DNA of 64,000 nucleotides from Propionivibrio soli (GTDB lineage Bacteria; Pseudomonadota; Gammaproteobacteria; Burkholderiales; Rhodocyclaceae). The stretch spans positions 186,001 to 250,000 of the forward strand of contig NZ_JANZKY010000001.1 in assembly GCF_025770765.1 (NCBI RefSeq), in the 5' to 3' direction. The position numbers were made by a program, and so were the translations under genes. Shown one piece after another: positions 46,788-56,737 of this stretch (the stretch's first letter is position 1; every line of letters starts with the position of its first letter). The notes below the pieces were generated by a model. That model ran no database searches. It was not told the DNA's origin and saw only the letters and a program-made list of their open reading frames with translations.

Positions 46788-48341
46788 ATGCTTCGCTTTG
46801 ACAATCGCCTGGTGCGAGAAACACCCGGAGAGGAAAATCCTGCGCCACACTCGCATCAAGTGCTTGGCGCGCTGTGGTCGCCGGTATGGCCTACACCCGC
46901 CTCCAATCCCCGGCTGGTTGCCTATTCGCGAGAAATGGCACACGAACTTGGTCTTGCCAACGACGAGATTACGTCGTGGGATTGGGTTGCCGTGCTGGCC
47001 GGAAACGCCTTGCTTCCCGGAATGGCGACCTACGCGACATGCTATGGCGGTCACCAATTCGGTTCCTGGGCACGCCAACTCGGCGACGGCCGGGCGATTT
47101 TTCTCGGCGAGGCTGTGAATGGGGAAGGCCGGCGCTACGAACTCCAGCTCAAGGGCGCAGGAACCACGCCGTACTCGCGTCACGCCGACGGACGTGCCGT
47201 GATGCGCTCATCGATACGCGAGTTCCTCTGCAGCGAAGCGATGCACCACCTCGGGGTACCGACCACGCGGGCACTCTCGTTGGTAGCCACGGGCGATGCC
47301 GTGGTACGCGACATGTTCTATGACGGCCACCCGGTCCAGGAGCCAGGCGCCATCGTCTGCCGCGTCGCCCCTTCATTCCTGCGTTTTGGTCACTTCGAAC
47401 TCCCAGCCTCGCGTGGCGACGAGGATCTGCTGCGACGCATCGTCGACTTCACGCTCACTCGCGATTTTCCGGAGTTTGCCGATGACGGCGAAGAGCGCAT
47501 CGCCCGCTGGTTCGGCGAAGTCTGCGAAAGGACCGCGCGGCTCGTCGTCGATTGGACACGCGTCGGGTTCGTGCACGGAGTAATGAACACCGACAACATG
47601 TCGATCCTCGGATTGACCATCGACTACGGCCCGTACGGTTGGCTTGAAGACTTCGATCCGGCGTGGACGCCCAACACAACCGACGCCGACGGCCGCCGTT
47701 ACTGTTTCGCCCGGCAGCCGGAAATCGCGCGGTGGAATCTCGAACGACTGGCTGAAGCCCTGAGCGTGGTAGCGGCAGAAGCGAGCGAAGTCACGTCGCA
47801 GCTGAATCGTTACAACGAAACGTATTCCCGCGAATTCCAGCGGGTGTTCGCCGCCAAGTTTGGGTTCAGCGCATGGCGCGAAAGCGATAGCACCTTGCTG
47901 GAACGCGCCTTCGAACTGATGCAGGCGGCCGAAGCAGACATGACGCTGTTTTTCCGCCACCTTGCCGACGTCGATGTCGGAACGCCGTCGGTCATTGCGT
48001 TGCAGGAAGCCTTCTACGACGATGAGCGTTTGGCCGCGCACACCGAGGCGCTAGCGCAGTGGCTGCACGACTGGGCGACGAGAATCCGCTCCCAGGACGA
48101 GCCGGCGGCAAACCGCATCGCCCGGATGAACGCGGTCAATCCGCGTTACGTGTTGCGCAACTACCTCGCCCAACAGGCGATCGAACGCGCGGAAAACGGC
48201 GACCCGCACATGATCTGGGAATTGCTCGACGTGCTGCGCCATCCGTACGACGACCAGCCAGGCCGGGAAAGCTTCGCTGCGCGGCGGCCGGAATGGGCAC
48301 GACACAAGGCGGGCTGTTCGATGCTCTCGTGCAGTTCGTGA
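46788..48341 (+). CDS. selO: Protein adenylyltransferase SelO (YdiU family)
   Basis: This 517-residue pseudokinase-fold enzyme transfers AMP to Ser/Thr/Tyr of target proteins and is linked to redox homeostasis. It begins MLRFDNRLVRETPGEENP. Motifs are YGGHQFGSWARQLGDGRAI, ELQLKGAGTTPYSRHADGRAV, MRSSIREFLCSEAMHHLG, FVHGVMNTDNMSILGLTIDYGP and the C-terminal ARRPEWARH. It ends in SCSS, the Cys form of the position that is selenocysteine in some eukaryotes. The ATG at 46788 has no obvious ribosome site. Confidence 0.95.
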   Translation: MLRFDNRLVRETPGEENPAPHSHQVLGALWSPVWPTPASNPRLVAYSREMAHELGLANDEITSWDWVAVLAGNALLPGMATYATCYGGHQFGSWARQLGDGRAIFLGEAVNGEGRRYELQLKGAGTTPYSRHADGRAVMRSSIREFLCSEAMHHLGVPTTRALSLVATGDAVVRDMFYDGHPVQEPGAIVCRVAPSFLRFGHFELPASRGDEDLLRRIVDFTLTRDFPEFADDGEERIARWFGEVCERTARLVVDWTRVGFVHGVMNTDNMSILGLTIDYGPYGWLEDFDPAWTPNTTDADGRRYCFARQPEIARWNLERLAEALSVVAAEASEVTSQLNRYNETYSREFQRVFAAKFGFSAWRESDSTLLERAFELMQAAEADMTLFFRHLADVDVGTPSVIALQEAFYDDERLAAHTEALAQWLHDWATRIRSQDEPAANRIARMNAVNPRYVLRNYLAQQAIERAENGDPHMIWELLDVLRHPYDDQPGRESFAARRPEWARHKAGCSMLSCSS

Positions 48342-48393
48342 ACACCACCCGGGCGATCCCGTAGAATGGCGCTTTCCGCGCAAGGAGGCCCGC

Positions 48394-48648
48394 ATGCCCT
48401 ATACGTCAGACCTCGTTCATGAACTGAACGCTTTGATCCTCTTCGACCTGGGTACCGGCCAACTCGGCATCAAGGTGCACAAGACAGCGGACGCCGCCGT
48501 CATCGCCGCCGTGCAGCGGCTATACGCTAAGGGTTTGGTGACGCAGACCGACGGCGGCTACCTGACGCGACTCGGACGGGAAGCGGCGGAGCATGCGCGA
48601 GTCATGCTCGGAATGCTGACTGACGGCGTGGCGGCTAGCGTTCACTAA
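48394..48648 (+). CDS. TIGR02647 family small protein
   Basis: This 84-residue protein reads MPYTSDLVHELNALILFDL and then GIKVHKTADAAVIAAVQRLYAKGLV, QTDGGYLTRLGREAAEHA. The spacing matches the TIGR02647 family of unknown function, which looks like a small winged-helix-type fold. A TAGAAT at 48362-48367 and AAGGAGG just before the ATG support expression from its own promoter. The last 14 bases overlap the 3' end of dsbD on the other strand. Confidence 0.9.
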   Translation: MPYTSDLVHELNALILFDLGTGQLGIKVHKTADAAVIAAVQRLYAKGLVTQTDGGYLTRLGREAAEHARVMLGMLTDGVAASVH

Positions 48649-50437
48649 GGCGGATTCCCGGCACAGGCGCCGTTGCTGCCTGTAGGCTGGAGAGAAAACG
48701 ATCGGCGTTTTGAAAGCCGATGACGCGAACACCGCGTCGCTCATTGCCGGCCGCATCGAAAAAGACGATCCCCGGAGGCCCGAAGAGATTGAAACGGGCC
48801 AATAGCGCTTTGTCCGTTTCGGAGTTGGCTGTCACATCGGCCTGCAGAACGACCCAATCCTTCAATGCCCGTTGCACGCGCTGATCGGAAAAGGTGTCGC
48901 GCTCCATTTCCTTGCATGTCATGCACCAATCAGCATAGAAGTCGAGCATCACCGGCTTCCCGGCTGAATTGAGACGCGTGTCGAGTTCGGCAATTGATGT
49001 GACACGCTCGAAGCGCAAGGCGGACCGCTCCGCCGCCGGTTTCGCGCCAGCGATCGCCGACAGAGGCCGCAACGGGTCGCCGGCTCCAGACAGGGCTCCG
49101 ACGAGCATCGCGGCCCCCGTCACCAACATGACGATGCCCACCCCCTTCCAGAATCGAGGCCAACCGCGAACGTGCGGCGGCAGCGGGTCGATTGCATTCA
49201 GGAACACCGCCGGAACAATCAACAGGGCGGCCCAACCCGCCATCTGCCACGCGACCGGAAGCACCGGTGAGACGATCCACAACGCCGAGGCGAGGAGAAC
49301 GACGCCGAACGCCTTCTTCACGTTTTCCATCCACGGGCCGGACTTCGGCAGGAGCGTCCCGGCAGAGAGTCCAAGGGCAAGCAGCGGCGCGCCCATACCG
49401 AGCGCTAGGCAGAAAAGAACAAGGCCGCCCAGAACGGCATCGCCCGTCTGTCCAATGTAGAGTAGCGCGCCGGCCAGCGGAGCCGCCACGCAGGGACCGA
49501 CGATCAACGCGGAAAGCGCGCCCATCACCGACACGCCAGCCAATCTCCCGCCACGTAGCCGGCCGGCTTCCTCAGAAACCTTACTTTGCAGAAAAGTCGG
49601 CAATTGCAGCTCATAGAAGCCGAACATCGACAACGCCAAGGCGACAAAAACGAGCGCGAAGACGCCGAGTGCCCACACATTCTGCAGAGACGACGAAAGC
49701 AGCGTCCCGCTGAGACCTGCGGCAATACCGGCAGCCGCGTAGGTAATCGCCATACCGAGAACGTAAGCGAGCGAAAGAGCAAAACCTCGAGCGTGCGAAA
49801 CGCCGCGGCCTTCGCGTCCGGAGCCGACGATGATTCCGGACAGAATCGGAAACATGGGGAACATGCAGGGCGTAAACGAGAGGAGCAGCCCGAAACCGAA
49901 AAAGATGCTGGCAAGCAGCCACGGTTCGGTATGCGCAAAAAGGCCCGCGATGCGTCCCGATTCATCGGCAGAGGCCGCTTCCGGCGGTGCGGCCGGTGTA
50001 CTGGCCGGATCGGGCAACTCAAGGCTCAGTGTCTGCTTTTGCGGCGGATAACACACGCCGATGTCGGCGCATCCTTGCGACGTCACCGAGAGAACGAGCG
50101 GCAATGTACCCGAACTGTTGCGCTCGACGGGCAAGCGGATCGCCACGTCTCGATAATAAACCTCTACCTTGCCAAAGGTATCGTCGAGTTTTTCCTTGCC
50201 GAGCGGCAACGCCGGCGACCCAAGCTGTACACTTGCCGGCTCGGCGGAGAAGCGAAACTTGTCGCGGTACAGGTAATAGTCTTTGGCGATTGAGAAGCGG
50301 ATCTCAATGGTCTGGCCATCGAGCGCCTTTGCCGTTGGCTTGAAAGCTTCCGACGGCGGCAACAAATCGCCGGCAACAGCACCGCCTGCCCACAGAAGAA
50401 GGAGGCAGAGCGCGTGCCGCAGAAAAATGCGAATCAT
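48635..50437 (-). CDS. dsbD: Thiol:disulfide interchange protein DsbD
   Basis: This 600-residue protein passes electrons from cytosolic thioredoxin to the periplasm. After a signal peptide (ALCLLLLWAGGAVAG) comes the N-terminal periplasmic domain with the Cys pair in GCADIGVCYPP near residues 123-129. The eight-helix membrane core has SFTPCMFPMFPILSGI and VGPCVAAPLAGALLY with its two Cys. The C-terminal thioredoxin domain has YADWCMTCKEMERDTF near residue 504. All six redox Cys are present. The ATG overlaps the cutA stop by four bases. Confidence 0.96.
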   Translation of the reverse strand: MIRIFLRHALCLLLLWAGGAVAGDLLPPSEAFKPTAKALDGQTIEIRFSIAKDYYLYRDKFRFSAEPASVQLGSPALPLGKEKLDDTFGKVEVYYRDVAIRLPVERNSSGTLPLVLSVTSQGCADIGVCYPPQKQTLSLELPDPASTPAAPPEAASADESGRIAGLFAHTEPWLLASIFFGFGLLLSFTPCMFPMFPILSGIIVGSGREGRGVSHARGFALSLAYVLGMAITYAAAGIAAGLSGTLLSSSLQNVWALGVFALVFVALALSMFGFYELQLPTFLQSKVSEEAGRLRGGRLAGVSVMGALSALIVGPCVAAPLAGALLYIGQTGDAVLGGLVLFCLALGMGAPLLALGLSAGTLLPKSGPWMENVKKAFGVVLLASALWIVSPVLPVAWQMAGWAALLIVPAVFLNAIDPLPPHVRGWPRFWKGVGIVMLVTGAAMLVGALSGAGDPLRPLSAIAGAKPAAERSALRFERVTSIAELDTRLNSAGKPVMLDFYADWCMTCKEMERDTFSDQRVQRALKDWVVLQADVTANSETDKALLARFNLFGPPGIVFFDAAGNERRGVRVIGFQNADRFLSSLQAATAPVPGIRLSER

Positions 50438-50769
50438 GGCGATAGCCAGTTTTCGGCCTGCGTCTCAGCCATGACCCATGCCAGGTAGCCGGGCAGGCCC
50501 CGTGTGATGGGAACGGCGATGATTTCCGGCGTTTCGTATGGATGGCCCTCGCAAATCGCCTTCTCAAGCGCCGGATAACACGCCTCTGTGGTCTTGATCA
50601 GCAAAGGCACCTCGTCCACGGATTCAACAACGCCTTTCCAGCGATAGATCGAGTGGCACGGAGACAAGATATTGGCGCAGGCGGCGAGCCGTTTTTCAAC
50701 GATCTTTTCCGCCAGCGCATTCGCGGTTTCGATATCGGGCAGATTGGTCAGTACGAGCAAAGTATTCAT
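50434..50769 (-). CDS. cutA: Divalent cation tolerance protein CutA
   Basis: This 111-residue protein starts MNTLLVLTNLPDIETANALA. It has the family features VEKRLAACANILSPCHSIYRWKG, EVPLLIKTTEACYPALE and EGHPYETPEIIAVPI. CutA forms stable trimers; a role in copper tolerance is reported but not settled. The ATG at 50769 is chosen over one ten residues upstream. It sits in a cutA-dsbD overlap, common in proteobacteria. Confidence 0.95.
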   Translation of the reverse strand: MNTLLVLTNLPDIETANALAEKIVEKRLAACANILSPCHSIYRWKGVVESVDEVPLLIKTTEACYPALEKAICEGHPYETPEIIAVPITRGLPGYLAWVMAETQAENWLSP

Positions 50770-50795
50770 TTGCGGATTCCCCGACGGGGCCGATC

Positions 50796-52400
50796 TCACG
50801 CTTCGGACACCATCGCCCAGCGTTCGTTGTCGCCGCCGCGGTCGACCAGGCGGTCAAGCCGCCAGGCAAGCCGGGTCTGCTCGCGACCGTCCGACAAGCG
50901 CATGGACAGCGCCCGCGCCGGCAGGCCGGCCGGGAGGATCGCCACCCGTGCTTCATCGCCGGTTTCTCCCGGAAGTACGAGCGCCGGATAGAAGCCGGCC
51001 TTCCCTGTCGGGCGCTCACGGATCTCCACCAGAAGTGGGGCCGGCCGCCCAGGCAGAAGAACGACCGTCACTACGAGGCCTTCGTTCCGTGCGTACAAGC
51101 CGGTGATCGATGCGAGGTCGTAGGAAGCGGCATCGGCACGACGCAAGCCGAGCACCGCACCGAAGGTCAAACGCGCGTCGCCACTCGATGGGCGCCGGAA
51201 CAACTGGATCTCTTCGCTCTGCCGCTTCAGGATATCCCAGGATTCGGCGGCTTTCTCGGCATCGCTCTCGGCGTGGACGACGACATGATCGAAAACCGCC
51301 AGTTGTTCATGGCTCAAGCGATCGCCGTAGGCGGCGGCCGGCGTCTCAGATTCTTTCAATCCACGACCGCCGAGCGCTCGGTAGATGTTCTCCATGCCTG
51401 GTAGAACCGTTACAGAACCGTCCGTGGCGCCAGGCTCGGGCACGGACAGCACAGGAAAGCGGAGATGGTCGGAAAGGAGATTCAGCAGCGCGACGCAAGC
51501 CGGCCCTGAAAGCGTATTACCAAGCTTCAAGCTCTCGGGAGATTCACCTTCAGCTAGCATTCCCGCCCGTTTGCGCATCTTGCGCATGATGTTCGTCAAC
51601 GACAGCCAGCGGGCGACATCGGCCGGCTGGGCGTTGCCGTGGATGGGCTGGTCCTGGGCGAGATCGATGGCCAGACAGCACGCTCGCGGATTATCGTCCG
51701 GCAAGTCGAGCACATCGGCCTGCTCGCGCCAGCGCGAGAACCATTGCGCAGTGGCGGCAAACTGCCCGTGGGACAGCGCGAAAGGCCGCGCGAGATGAAG
51801 CAAGAGCGCCATTGCGTACTGGCCGCTGACCGTTGACTCGCGCGTTTCGCCGAGCAAGGAGTCCTCGACCGGCTCGCGCACCACCCCCAGTTTTTCCGCC
51901 GAGGCCAGAACAGCATGCAGAGTGCCCCAGAACCCGGGGGCCAATTCATTCGACGCCGCATAGCAGGCGAGTTGCTCCATGCGCAAACATGAGAGAACGC
52001 GATGCGCCATGCGCGCGCTATAGCGGACTACGGCCGGATCACGGTCGAGGCAAGCTCGCAGGCAATGCAGATAGGCAACGGCGTACGCGCGCCACAAACG
52101 ACGGGCCGCTTCGAAGACGAGCTTCTCCTGGGAAAGCAGGGGCAGAGGTTTCCCCTCGTAGCGTCGCTGACATTCGCGGCTGACGGCAAATGCCGACTTG
52201 CGCAAAACTTCCAGCGTTTTGTAACGCTCGCGCGGCGGCATCGACAGGGTGTCGAGCGCATGAATCTGCGTGGCGAGAGCGTTCAGCATTGCCGGGGCGT
52301 TGGCTTGCGGCTGTTCGGCCAGCCAACGCGCGGCACTCACGGAATCGGAGAACGCACCCCTGTTCTCCGCTTGCGTTTCCGGCAAAGAAAACCAGGTCAT
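50796..52400 (-). CDS. Unassigned cytosolic protein with possible divergent PilZ-like C-terminus
   Basis: This 534-residue protein starts MTWFSLPETQAENRGAFSD. It has no signal peptide or membrane segment. The first 350 residues are mostly helical and Ala/Leu/Arg-rich (SAARWLAEQP, YKTLEVLRKSAFAVSREC, LWRAYAVAYLHCLRACLD). The last 130 include SWDILKRQSEEIQLFRR, FGAVLGLRR, ITGLYARNEGLVVTVVLLPG and a C-terminal RLDRLVDRG. From memory this resembles betaproteobacterial proteins that begin with a WF-type N-terminus and end in a PilZ-like domain, but the classic RxxxR and D/NxSxxG c-di-GMP residues are not evident. It lies 26 bases upstream of cutA. Function unknown. Confidence 0.7.
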   Translation of the reverse strand: MTWFSLPETQAENRGAFSDSVSAARWLAEQPQANAPAMLNALATQIHALDTLSMPPRERYKTLEVLRKSAFAVSRECQRRYEGKPLPLLSQEKLVFEAARRLWRAYAVAYLHCLRACLDRDPAVVRYSARMAHRVLSCLRMEQLACYAASNELAPGFWGTLHAVLASAEKLGVVREPVEDSLLGETRESTVSGQYAMALLLHLARPFALSHGQFAATAQWFSRWREQADVLDLPDDNPRACCLAIDLAQDQPIHGNAQPADVARWLSLTNIMRKMRKRAGMLAEGESPESLKLGNTLSGPACVALLNLLSDHLRFPVLSVPEPGATDGSVTVLPGMENIYRALGGRGLKESETPAAAYGDRLSHEQLAVFDHVVVHAESDAEKAAESWDILKRQSEEIQLFRRPSSGDARLTFGAVLGLRRADAASYDLASITGLYARNEGLVVTVVLLPGRPAPLLVEIRERPTGKAGFYPALVLPGETGDEARVAILPAGLPARALSMRLSDGREQTRLAWRLDRLVDRGGDNERWAMVSEA

Positions 52401-52532
52401 GGACGGTTCCCCTTCAGGATCCTGGCCGCCAAATTGGGCCAGATCGACGGCGCGGCGCGACAATGCCGCGCCGCTGCCCGCTCAACGGCTTGTTTCAGTC
52501 CTCCGTGTGTATCCCGGATAAGACGCGACCGC

Positions 52533-52943
52533 TTATTTCTTCGGGTCTTCGCAAAGCTCAAGGAGAACGCCGCGCGTTGCCTTCGGGTGTACAAATGCAA
52601 TGTCGAGCCCCTCGGCGCCCTTGCGTGGCGATTTGTCGATCAGTTGCACGCCCTTGCCCTCAAGTTCGGTCAGGCTGGCTTGCAGGCCGTTCGCCGCCAG
52701 GGCGATGTGGTGCACGCCTTCGCCCTTCTTCTCGATGAACTTGCCGATCGGGCCTTCCGGATCGGTCGACTCGAGGAGTTCGATCTTCGACTGGCCAACC
52801 TTGAAGAACGCCGTCTTGACCTTCTGTTCCTTGACTTCCTCGACCGCGTAGCACTTCAGGCCAAGTTGCTTTTCCCAGAACGGGATTGCTTCCTCGAGGC
52901 TTTTCACGGCGATTCCGATGTGTTCGATATGTGACAGATTCAT
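52533..52943 (-). CDS. mce: Methylmalonyl-CoA epimerase
   Basis: This 136-residue vicinal-oxygen-chelate protein starts MNLSHIEHIGIAVKSLEEA. Metal-binding His and Glu positions lie in HIEHIGIAV, ESTDPEGPIGKFIEKKGEGVHHIAL and LLELCED. It interconverts (S)- and (R)-methylmalonyl-CoA; the next enzyme, methylmalonyl-CoA mutase, needs B12. No mutase or propionyl-CoA carboxylase gene is adjacent. It lies 132 bases upstream of the 534-residue unassigned gene on the same strand. Confidence 0.94.
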   Translation of the reverse strand: MNLSHIEHIGIAVKSLEEAIPFWEKQLGLKCYAVEEVKEQKVKTAFFKVGQSKIELLESTDPEGPIGKFIEKKGEGVHHIALAANGLQASLTELEGKGVQLIDKSPRKGAEGLDIAFVHPKATRGVLLELCEDPKK

Positions 52944-53065
52944 TGCCCTTTTCCTTTGGATGATGATGAAAACCGGTTGAAATCCGAAAGCTCGATTATC
53001 CGCCAAAACGGCGCCACTGACAGCCTACGCGGCCAGGGCCGCCATACCGCGCATCTTCTCTGCTT

Positions 53066-53863
53066 TTACGCTGGTCGCCTGCAGGTCCACGCCCACATCG
53101 CGATTCCCGCCGCGACCATGGGTAGGGAAAGCCACTGCCCCATACTGATCACTTCAGAGAGTCCGAAGATTCCGGCGTCCGGCGTGCGGAAATACTCGGC
53201 GATGAAACGGAAGGCGCCATAGCCGATGAGGAAGACCCCGGACACCGCCCCGCTGGGTCGCGGACGGCGAGCGTAGAACCAGAGGATGAAAAACAGCAGG
53301 ATGCCCTCCATCCCCGCTTGGTAGAGCTGCGAGGGGTGGCGCGGCAGTTGATCGACGTGCGGAAAAATCATCGCCCAGGGCAAACTTGGGTCGGCGACAC
53401 GACCCCATAACTCGCCGTTGATGAAGTTGCCGATGCGGCCGGTGGCGAGCCCGAGCGGGACTAGGGGCGCGATGAAGTCCGTGATGTCGAGCCATCGACG
53501 TTGCACCTTGCGCGCATACAGGACCATTGCGGCCAGCACGCCGAGAAACCCGCCGTGGAAAGACATGCCGCCTTTCCAGACGGCAACGATCTCCAGCGGG
53601 TGCGTCAGGTAGTAGCCTGGTTCGTAAAACAGAACCTGGCCAAGACGGCCACCGACGATCACGCCGATGACCCCATAGAACAACAGGTCGTCCAATTGCT
53701 GTACTGACCAGCCGGCCTGTGCCACATGCGGCTGCGTTTCGATTCTCCGCTTGCCGAGGAACCAGAATTGCAGGAACGCGAGCAAATACATCAACCCGTA
53801 CCAACGCACGGAAAGCGGTCCGAGAGAAAAAGCAACGGGATCGAACTGAGGATGAATCAACAT
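53066..53863 (-). CDS. lgt: Phosphatidylglycerol--prolipoprotein diacylglyceryl transferase
   Basis: This 265-residue inner-membrane enzyme attaches diacylglycerol to the lipobox Cys of prolipoproteins. It starts [27 protein letters not shown] and carries the signature [16 protein letters not shown] with the essential Arg. Seven hydrophobic helices are visible. The ATG at 53863 is chosen over one 11 residues upstream. It diverges from ilvD over about 260 bases. Confidence 0.96.
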   Translation of the reverse strand: MLIHPQFDPVAFSLGPLSVRWYGLMYLLAFLQFWFLGKRRIETQPHVAQAGWSVQQLDDLLFYGVIGVIVGGRLGQVLFYEPGYYLTHPLEIVAVWKGGMSFHGGFLGVLAAMVLYARKVQRRWLDITDFIAPLVPLGLATGRIGNFINGELWGRVADPSLPWAMIFPHVDQLPRHPSQLYQAGMEGILLFFILWFYARRPRPSGAVSGVFLIGYGAFRFIAEYFRTPDAGIFGLSEVISMGQWLSLPMVAAGIAMWAWTCRRPA

Positions 53864-54122
53864 GGAGGAGACCTTCGGGAAAGGCGCTACGAGCACGGCG
53901 CATCGAAAAGCGGTGCAAGGCGGCTGATTCTAGCGCGAACGCCGATAATGGGGAAAAACCCACCTGTGCTCATGGGTTATCGATGTCCCAAGGGTTGTTG
54001 TGAGCGATCTAGCAGAGTCGCGCCACACAGCACAGACCGGCTGCGCGTGCAGGCAGTCATTGCCCGGCATCTTGGGTAGAATGATTCTTTCGCTTCGACC
54101 GATTCCGTACTGGAGACTTCCC

Positions 54123-55982
54123 ATGCCTGACTATCGTTCCCGCACTTCAACCCATGGCCGCAACATGGCCGGCGCACGCGCCTTGTGGCGAGCCACCGGG
54201 ATGAAGGACGGCGATTTCGGCAAACCGATCATTGCCGTCGTCAATTCGTTTACTCAATTCGTCCCCGGCCACGTCCACCTGAAGGATCTGGGCCAGTTGG
54301 TCGCCCGTGAAATCGAGGCGGCGGGCGGTATCGCCAAGGAGTTCAACACGATCGCCATCGACGACGGCATCGCCATGGGCCACGATGGCATGCTCTATTC
54401 GCTGCCCTCCCGCGACTTGATTGCCGATTCGGTCGAATACATGGTCAACGCGCACTGCGCGGATGCGATGGTATGCATCTCGAATTGCGACAAGATCACG
54501 CCTGGAATGTTAATGGCCGCCATGCGCGTCAACATCCCGACGATCTTCGTTTCCGGAGGCCCAATGGAAGCCGGCAAAGCCGTCCTCAACGGCAAGACCA
54601 TCCATCTCGATCTGATCGATGCCATGGTCAAGGCGGCAGACAGCAACGTCTCCGACGCCGAAGTCGATGCAGTCGAGCGATCCGCCTGCCCAACTTGCGG
54701 CTCGTGCTCCGGAATGTTCACCGCCAATTCGATGAACTGCCTGACCGAGGCGCTCGGCCTTTCGCTGCCGGGCAACGGCACCGTCGTCGCCACGCACGCC
54801 GACCGCAAAGAACTGTTCCTGAAAGCCGGCCGCCAGATCGTTGAGCTATGCCGCCGCTATTACGAGCACGACGACGCATCGGCTCTGCCGCGCGGCATTG
54901 CCACGTTCGAGGCTTTCGAGAATGCCATGACGCTCGACATCGCCATGGGTGGGTCGACGAACACCGTGCTGCACCTGCTCGCCGTGGCGCAGGAGGCGGA
55001 GGTCGATTTCACGATGGCCGACATCGACCGGTTGTCGCGGAAGGTGCCCTGTCTGTGCAAGGTGGCACCAGCAACTGAGAAATACCACATCGAGGACGTA
55101 CATCGCGCCGGCGGCATCGTCGGCATCCTCGGCGAACTCGATCGCTGCGGCCTGATTCACCGCCACGTCGCAACCATTCACACCAAGACGATCGGCGAGG
55201 CCCTCGACATCTGGGACGTGATGCACCGAGCGCATGATCTGAAAGTACACAACTTCTATCGTGCGGCTCCGGGCGGCGTTCCAACGCAGGTCGCCTTCTC
55301 ACAGAACAAGCGCTATAACGAGCTCGATCTCGACCGGACGCACGGTTGCATTCGCGACCGGGCAAACGCCTACTCGCAGGAAGGCGGCCTCGCGGTCCTC
55401 TACGGAAACATCGCGCTGGATGGCTGTATCGTAAAAACGGCGGGCGTCGACGAGAGCATCTGGAAGTTCAGCGGTAAGGCGCGCGTGTTCGAAAGCCAGG
55501 ACGAAGCGTCTCAGGCCATTCTGGCCGAAACGGTTCACCCCGGCGACGTGGTGGTGATCCGGTATGAAGGGCCCAAAGGCGGTCCTGGCATGCAGGAAAT
55601 GCTGTACCCGACCTCGTATCTGAAATCCAAAGGGCTCGGCAAAACCTGCGCGTTGCTCACCGACGGCCGCTTCTCGGGTGGCAGTTCCGGCCTGTCGATC
55701 GGCCACGTTTCGCCGGAAGCTGCGGAAGGCGGCGCCATCGGACTGATCGAAGAAGGAGACGTGATCGAATTCGATATCCCGAACCGGCGGATTCACCTCG
55801 CCGTCCCGGACGCCGCGCTCAAATCGCGGCGCGAGGCGATGGAGGACCGAGGCGAGAAAGCCTGGCAACCCGCCAAAGTACGCCCCCGCCGTGTAAGCAA
55901 GGCGTTGCAGGCCTACGCCCTGATGGCAACGTCGGCCGCGAAGGGCGCCGTGCGCGACGTCAGCCAGCTCATCCGCCGTTGA
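54123..55982 (+). CDS. ilvD: Dihydroxy-acid dehydratase
   Basis: This 619-residue iron-sulfur enzyme makes the 2-oxo acids that lead to valine, leucine and isoleucine. It starts [26 protein letters not shown]. Cluster and active-site motifs are [35 protein letters not shown] and, near the C-terminus, [24 protein letters not shown]. The ATG at 54123 is chosen. A TAGAAT at 54068-54073 may be its -10. An inverted repeat follows the gene. Confidence 0.96.
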   Translation: MPDYRSRTSTHGRNMAGARALWRATGMKDGDFGKPIIAVVNSFTQFVPGHVHLKDLGQLVAREIEAAGGIAKEFNTIAIDDGIAMGHDGMLYSLPSRDLIADSVEYMVNAHCADAMVCISNCDKITPGMLMAAMRVNIPTIFVSGGPMEAGKAVLNGKTIHLDLIDAMVKAADSNVSDAEVDAVERSACPTCGSCSGMFTANSMNCLTEALGLSLPGNGTVVATHADRKELFLKAGRQIVELCRRYYEHDDASALPRGIATFEAFENAMTLDIAMGGSTNTVLHLLAVAQEAEVDFTMADIDRLSRKVPCLCKVAPATEKYHIEDVHRAGGIVGILGELDRCGLIHRHVATIHTKTIGEALDIWDVMHRAHDLKVHNFYRAAPGGVPTQVAFSQNKRYNELDLDRTHGCIRDRANAYSQEGGLAVLYGNIALDGCIVKTAGVDESIWKFSGKARVFESQDEASQAILAETVHPGDVVVIRYEGPKGGPGMQEMLYPTSYLKSKGLGKTCALLTDGRFSGGSSGLSIGHVSPEAAEGGAIGLIEEGDVIEFDIPNRRIHLAVPDAALKSRREAMEDRGEKAWQPAKVRPRRVSKALQAYALMATSAAKGAVRDVSQLIRR

Positions 55983-56052
55983 TACGTCGGCCCGGTAATA
56001 ACCATTTCGTTGATATGGGAACCGTCCGCTCAGCGGGCGGTCCACCCCAGCC

Positions 56053-56080
56053 GCTACCCACTCGGAGGCGGCCGGGTAGC
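56053..56080 (+). terminator. Inverted repeat after ilvD
   Basis: GCTACCC and GGGTAGC form a 7-bp stem with a 14-base loop, between ilvD and the cytochrome gene. There is no T-tract. It may be a weak terminator or a stability element. Confidence 0.3.
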
Positions 56081-56152
56081 CGCAGCCACCGAAGCTTGAA
56101 CCGTGAATCCGTGACTACGGGCGATTCCAACGCCCACTTGTGGAGAAAACCG

Positions 56153-56479
56153 ATGAAAGTGATTTACCTTCCCCTGCTCCTCGCCGCTGGCGTCCTGATT
56201 TCGGGCGCGGCTCAAGCCGACGAGGCTTTGGCGAAAGCGAAGAATTGTTTCGCCTGCCATACGGTCGACAAGAAACTCGTCGGCCCGGCCTACAAGGATG
56301 TCGCCAAACGCTACGCGGGGCAGAAAGGCATCGAAGCGACGTTGGCAGAAAAAGTAATGAAGGGCGGCAAGGGCAACTGGACCAAGGAACTGGGAGCTGA
56401 GATTCCGATGCCGCCCAATCCTCAAGTCAAGCCGGACGAGGCGACCAAGCTCGTCAAATGGATTCTCAGTTTGAAGTAA
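56153..56479 (+). CDS. Small periplasmic c-type cytochrome (c551/c8-like)
   Basis: This 108-residue protein has a signal peptide (MKVIYLPLLLAAGVLISGAAQA) before DEALAKAKNCFACHTVDKKLVGPAYKDVAKRYAG. CFACH is the haem-binding CXXCH motif, and Met in EIPMPPNPQVKPDEA is the likely sixth ligand. Size and motifs fit the cytochrome c551/c8 family, electron donors to denitrification enzymes or terminal oxidases. The ATG at 56153 follows TGGAGAA. It appears monocistronic, with a strong hairpin downstream. Confidence 0.93.
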   Translation: MKVIYLPLLLAAGVLISGAAQADEALAKAKNCFACHTVDKKLVGPAYKDVAKRYAGQKGIEATLAEKVMKGGKGNWTKELGAEIPMPPNPQVKPDEATKLVKWILSLK

Positions 56480-56506
56480 GCGTTCTCCAGTTTTCGTCCC
56501 TCCATA

Positions 56507-56542
56507 GCGGCCGCGCAGCGCTTTACGCGTTTGCGCGGCCGC
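56507..56542 (+). terminator. GC-rich hairpin after the cytochrome gene
   Basis: The perfect 11-bp stem GCGGCCGCGCA/TGCGCGGCCGC (56507-56517 and 56532-56542) can extend inward with GCG/CGC. The T-tract is missing, so it may terminate weakly or protect the 3' end of the cytochrome mRNA. Confidence 0.5.
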
Positions 56543-56700
56543 GTCACCAAAAGGGTGCGTTGCGTCCGGCAGCGCACCAATCGGCGGCCGAAATGATTGT
56601 GTTAATTCGGAGCGCCCAACCGCGATTCGATCGTTTGTCGTTCGCTCTCGCGCAGTTCTCGCAACCCGGCTTGCCCCTCACGGCGGCATGGCTTTCAGGC

Positions 56701-56737
56701 CAACGTCGGTAACTCTCCGATCTTTTTCCCGACGTTG
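56701..56737. promoter_or_regulatory. Inverted repeat CAACGTCGG/CCGACGTTG upstream of livK
   Basis: Two perfect 9-base arms at 56701-56709 and 56729-56737 are separated by 19 bases including TCTTTTTC. They lie about 150 bases before livK. It could be a regulator site or a weak terminator. Confidence 0.35.

Noticed and set aside
48325-48341. Selenocysteine at the SelO C-terminus
   Set aside because: The position is encoded as Cys (SCSS at the C-terminus) and no in-frame TGA is involved.
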